Assembly (NCBI GenBank): GCA_000827265.1
Contig: KN834753.1
Coordinates: 960,686-1,024,685 of the forward strand
Direction of reading: 5' to 3'
From: Collybiopsis luxurians FD-317 M1
Lineage: Eukaryota; Basidiomycota; Agaricomycetes; Agaricales; Omphalotaceae
DNA: 64,000 nucleotides
Below the pieces are notes generated by a model. That model saw only the letters and a program-made list of their open reading frames with translations, was not told the DNA's origin and searched no databases. Shown here piece by piece: positions 60,223 to 64,000 of this stretch. Numbering within the stretch: the stretch's first letter is position 1; each line of letters starts with the position of its first letter. A program made the position numbers and the translations under genes.

Positions 60223-62688
60223 TCAAAATGAGAATACAGCAGCGTTCTTTCGCGTCCCGAACATGTAAACCAAAGCTTGACTCATGAAAAGACCGACAGT
60301 GATACCAATCGTGACAGCAATCATTGCGCCCCCGATATCTATTCCGTTTCCGTTGGCCGTAATACCTCCCGCTTGCGATAGTCCAGACTAGAGGAAAATC
60401 ATTCATTCCTTTCCTGACTCGGCCAGCTCAAACCAGACCACCTACCGGCACTAAAAACAACACACCCGTCACCATAGACGTGAACGCCGTTCCGCCCATC
60501 TTTCTAGAATAGACATTACCGAGTACACCTACCGTGAATGCCCCGATAGCAGAAACAACGTCGGACCGATTGAAAATGTAGTGATTGGCAATCTTATTGG
60601 AAGCGTACGACGCGCAGGAAATCAAGACCATGACAGGCAGTTGCTTGCTTTTGAAGGGTTGTAAATTGGCCAAAGAGGAGAGCAGCGAGAAAACGGGGAC
60701 GATGAAGAACGCAGTCCAGGCCGGGAAAGGTTGAAGATACCAAGCAAAGTGTTTTGGGCGGTAACATCCTTCGATAACGTCTGCTTTAACATTGAGAGGC
60801 ACAACGCGGCTGAAAGTCCAAGTTCCGACGACAGGTAAGGTGCTGTTGTCAGTGCTGTTGTCCGCGACCCAGCTTCCAGTAAGAGTAATAGTATTAGCCA
60901 ACGATGTGCCGAGAGCATCAAGTTTGCGGCGCATAGGCCTGTCGATTAAGAGATAAAAATCCGAGCCTATCTGAAGACCAAAGCCCTGGAGCAACATAAG
61001 CAGCGATAAATATCGCAGGAAAACGACATATGTACCAGGAACAGCGTATAGATCAAAGCGTAGACCATCTTGACACTACCACACACGATATTCTTGGATG
61101 CCAATTCAAGGGAGCTACTCACTGTAACCGCAAACGATCAATGTCCAAACAAGGATATTTTAAGCATGAAGAACATACAGATCAAATAACCAGGAAGAAT
61201 ACCAATAATGCCCGCTGAAGAGATGGCCGTATAACAAAAGATCCAGCTTCGAATGCTACTCAGACCTCGAGCAGCAAATGAAACGAAAATCGCAATCGTG
61301 ATCCTGAGTGCAAATCAACAAGATACGAGAGAAAACGCTAGCAGAACGTACTCGAACACGTTGGCGTACAAGGCGCTTTTAGTAGCACAGAGTTGTAACA
61401 AAGACAAGATCAGCGCTCCCGCACCAGCTATCCACATATCCAAGAAGGATCCTCCAAACGCCAGAGGACAGATCAGCGCGGAAAGGCAAAAAGACAGTAA
61501 ACACCGAAAAGCGGCCGAATACAGAGGTGGAGCGTGCAGCAACTCATCCAACAAGGTACTAGCTTTCTTCGCACTGATTTCATCATGCACGACTTCGCGA
61601 TAGATTTTATGCACATTATGTAGTGCTCCTAATGCAAGCCTTCCCCCAGATTTGATGAAATGTGTTTCGGAGCACCCTAGTTCCTGGTCCCCGAAAGAGC
61701 ATATGATGACGCCCGGTAGATGAATAAACTCGGCTTCGACTTCGAGGATACGAGCAGCGGCTATAAGCTGAGATTCAATTCTGTGAGAGGGTGCGCCAAA
61801 AGACATGAGAGCACGCGCCAGCTTGATGAGGAATTCCTGACGATTGACCATGGCTATTGTAGACTATTGTAACAAAACTAAGGGGACAAAAACACGACAA
61901 AGCTTACATGTAACGTTGAACTCAATCTTCACACGCATAAGATGCTTTCGGCGGGTTCGGTAATCCATCTGGCGCAAGGTGTTCTTCTCGATATCGTGGG
62001 GATCTTCAAGATGTTCTGCTCTAATACCAGTAACGCGGGGATCGTCCTCGTCCATCACCTCAGAACAGGTTGACAGCATTGAATCAGCATGCCGAAAATT
62101 GGGACGACGAAAGGCAGGCCGGTCTTCGTTATCGAAATCGTCAAAGTGATCAGAGTGTTGAGATTTCATCTCGCGGTTGAGTGCATAAAGATCCAGCATT
62201 TGAGACGGGATACCGCGTCTCTTGTTCGCCCTCTCTTCTTCCGGGTCGTATTGCTCTTCTTCTGGCTCATACTCTCGAAGAGCAGGATCTTGAGCAAAGC
62301 TGACACTGCGGGCAAAAGACAAGCGGCGTGGGCGATTTGAGGGAGAAGCAGAAGGCGCAGCACCGGAACCAGGATAGGTATTTGGCGGAGGAGGGATTTC
62401 AGCAGGGTGCTGATAAGATGAAAAGGAGAATTTATCATAGTGGTGCCCAGGAGAAGCGGTAGAAATGCTTGGCCTTTGTGCAAAGTCAGAAGGATCAAGG
62501 GGAACTTGGCTGACTGGGCGGGGTGCGGCGTTCTTCATATACGCAGAGTGAACTTGCTGGGCTGGACTCATTCTGTCCTCGACATTTGGATCGGTTGAGG
62601 TGTAAGAACGGTTATTTCCAGAGCGAGTATATGCAGAATTCAAGTGAGCTGGATAGTTTGTCTCGCCATTACTGTGTTCAGTTGACAT
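60223..62688 (-). CDS. ThrE/PRM10-type membrane transporter (DUF1212 family)
   Basis: Fungal relatives of bacterial threonine/serine exporters, including yeast Prm10. The N-terminal third is cytosolic and disordered (MSTEHSNGETNYPAHLNSAY, PAEIPPPPNTYPGSGAAPSA, LREYEPEEEQYDPEEERANK). An intron leads into the ThrE domain: RQEFLIKLARALMSFGAPSH, RIESQLIAAARILEVEAEFI, HLPGVIICSFGD, ASTLLDELLHAPPLYSAAFR, then membrane helices LLSFCLSALICPLAFGGSFL, MWIAGAGALILSLLQLC and others. After further exons: WTAFFIVPVFSLLSSLANLQ, LPVMVLISCASYASNKIANH, SDVVSAIGAFTVGVLGNVYS, GTAFTSMVTGVLFLVPVG and a last helix (GAMIAVTIGITVGLFMSQAL), stop 60223-60225. About ten helices in all. Substrate unknown in fungi; amino-acid export is inferred from the bacterial family. 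Confidence 0.85.
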
Positions 62689-62715
62689 GATTGAAGGAAG
62701 GAGAAAGGAAAATGT

Positions 62716-63321
62716 TTAGATAATATTGAATCCCATATTATTATCCGGTGCCCCCTCTACTGCCTTGAATCCCAGCTTCTCATAAAACTGCCTCGCCCCT
62801 ACATTTTTCGGATCCAATCCCAGCCAAACGCCTTTGAGTCCTTCGCCTCGAAGAAATTCTACCGCCATACCGATCAATTTCCTTCCCCATCCCTGCTTTT
62901 GATACTCTGGCAGAATATCGATGTGCAGATGCGCAGGTGAGAAATCGATGCAAGCGTCTGGTGCAGTGTGCATGTTTCGCAGCAGATTCATGTACCGCTC
63001 ATCCGCTGGTTTCTTTGCCAAAGTTGGCGGATATTGTTCTGCTAGCTGGGGCCACCAATGTTCTGCCGCATAAGCTTCGAATGCTCGAGTATCCGTGGAT
63101 CCGAGTACGTATCCGACCACTTGATCATCGCGATCATCATCCACCATCACAAATCCCCAAGTTGAAGGGAGTTTCACGTACGGAACAGCATAGGCTAGTC
63201 CGGGAAGTTCCCCATAATCATGAAGAGATTCAGCCGAAGAACCTGCATCTGCAGTGAGCAGACAGATGCGAAACAGAGCTGGTGCATCGGCCTCGAGGGC
63301 TCGGCGTACTGTAATGGTCAT
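62716..63321 (-). CDS. GNAT-family N-acetyltransferase
   Basis: A complete single-exon gene of about 200 residues. It begins MTITVRRALEADAPALFRIC and has the GNAT order: TWGFVMVDDDRDDQVVGYVL (beta strand and core), SPAHLHIDILPEYQKQGWGR (the acetyl-CoA-binding Q/R-x-x-G-x-G/A motif, here QKQGWGRK), LIGMAVEFLRGEG, VWLGLDPKNVGARQFYEKLG and FKAVEGAPDNNMGFNII. The long middle helix region (AAEHWWPQLAEQYPPTLAKK) resembles the acetyltransferase-like domain seen in bacterial and fungal relatives of OGA/NCOAT. The substrate cannot be told. An upstream in-frame Met (63369) exists but its leader is not protein-like. There are 27 bases between its end and the start of the PRM10-type gene on the same strand. 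Confidence 0.88.
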   Translation of the reverse strand: MTITVRRALEADAPALFRICLLTADAGSSAESLHDYGELPGLAYAVPYVKLPSTWGFVMVDDDRDDQVVGYVLGSTDTRAFEAYAAEHWWPQLAEQYPPTLAKKPADERYMNLLRNMHTAPDACIDFSPAHLHIDILPEYQKQGWGRKLIGMAVEFLRGEGLKGVWLGLDPKNVGARQFYEKLGFKAVEGAPDNNMGFNII

Positions 63322-63445
63322 GATCAAAGAATTGGTACCAAGGCACGATGACTGAGTGTTGACTAGCAACAGCGGTGCAAAGAGTCCAGTATAGTATACA
63401 AGTGTCCATGAGATGAATTCGAAGCATTTAGTATTATGTACACTC

Positions 63446-64000
63446 TTATAAAAGACCTGCCGCCCTCAAATCGTTCTGTAGCCTTCTCTCATTCACTAAT
63501 GCCTCTGTAATCAACCGTGCACGATTCGGATCGTCAGGACTGACGTTCAGCATGAGATCATTCTCGTCTACTTCCTCGTTGGTATTGGCCTCGGCCTGAG
63601 CTTCGATATCCTGCTGATGAGTACTCATGCCGAATCCTTGACGGAAAAAGTCTCGAGTAGATAGGCCTTGAAGACCGAGGACTCGTTCAAAATTAGAACG
63701 AGGGGCATCGCTAGAATTCTGTTGTTGCGAGGCGACAATATTGCGTTCCCAGCGTTTAACGCGCCAGAATCCCAACAGCGAAGTCAACAAGATGAACCAT
63801 CCTTGAACTACGTTGAGCGAAATGAATAAGCCGTGGAATGATATTGACACTTACCAACCGTCATTAAAAAGAATGACAACCACTCTGTTGTAGCATCAGC
63901 TACATACATACTAGTCTGTTCTTCGGTGAGACCGGTTGTGGAAGAGTTGTTGCCGAGGCTCGAGTTGTAGCTCTTGTAAAAGTCACTGGAGCTAGCCTCA
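63446..64000 (-). CDS. Membrane protein, C-terminal part (N-terminus beyond the window)
   Basis: Two exons are visible on the reverse strand. The upstream one, cut by the window edge, has N-glycosylation-like sites (SYNSSLGNNSSTTGLTEEQT) and YVADATTEWLSFFLMTVG. After an intron (GTAAGTGTC) comes WFILLTSLLGFWRVKRWERN, so the hydrophobic segments pair as a membrane anchor with an outside N-part and a cytosolic C-part. The cytosolic tail (NFERVLGLQGLSTRDFFRQG, EVDENDLMLNVSPDDPNRAR, ITEALVNERRLQNDLRAAGL) is polar and helical at the end. I do not recognise the family. Confidence 0.65.

Overview
This is a gene-dense stretch of nuclear DNA from a filamentous fungus, most likely an agaricomycete (mushroom-forming basidiomycete). 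The reasons are near-continuous genes on both strands, many short introns of about 45-60 bases with GT-AG borders and CTGAC/CTAAT-like branch points, tiny intergenic gaps, and protein families with a basidiomycete flavour (a CE9-type membrane amidohydrolase, a basidiomycete-type SLX4, a RIM15 kinase with PAS, zinc finger and receiver domain). I saw no tRNA or rRNA gene, transposon, CRISPR array or bacterial feature. Apart from a few junctions worked out by hand, gene limits are outer CDS limits and introns lie inside them.

Layout. 1-7.7 kb: a truncated gene at the left edge, a small membrane protein, an amidohydrolase relative that has lost its metal ligands, a Ser/Pro-rich protein and a tiny possible gene. 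7.7-16 kb: a Reb1/TTF1-like Myb protein, a CCDC97-type splicing protein, a zinc-finger protein, two uncharacterised genes and a membrane-bound cytochrome b5 (MAPR) protein. 16-24 kb: a PAF-acetylhydrolase-like esterase, a GH2 beta-mannosidase, short-form RNase Z and THOC7. 24-34 kb: a UIM protein and the very large RIM15 kinase. 34-45 kb: mitochondrial ribosomal protein bS18m, RPN11, an uncharacterised coiled-coil protein, VPS52 and EFR3. 45-64 kb: secreted aldose 1-epimerase, a stand-alone Rev1-type BRCT protein, folylpolyglutamate synthase, SLX4, importin-11/KAP120, PEX2, PheRS alpha, a ThrE/PRM10-type transporter, a GNAT acetyltransferase and a truncated membrane protein.

Most genes are unrelated housekeeping genes packed head-to-head or tail-to-tail; this is not a biosynthetic or defence cluster. 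Points that stand out are: the multi-ligand loss in the CE9-like protein; beta-mannosidase and RNase Z start codons that overlap inside one CATG; three introns best explained by GC-AG borders; a BRCT protein that looks like the Rev1 N-terminus without a polymerase; and SUMO-interaction-like motifs at the SLX4 N-terminus whose inclusion depends on a splice choice.
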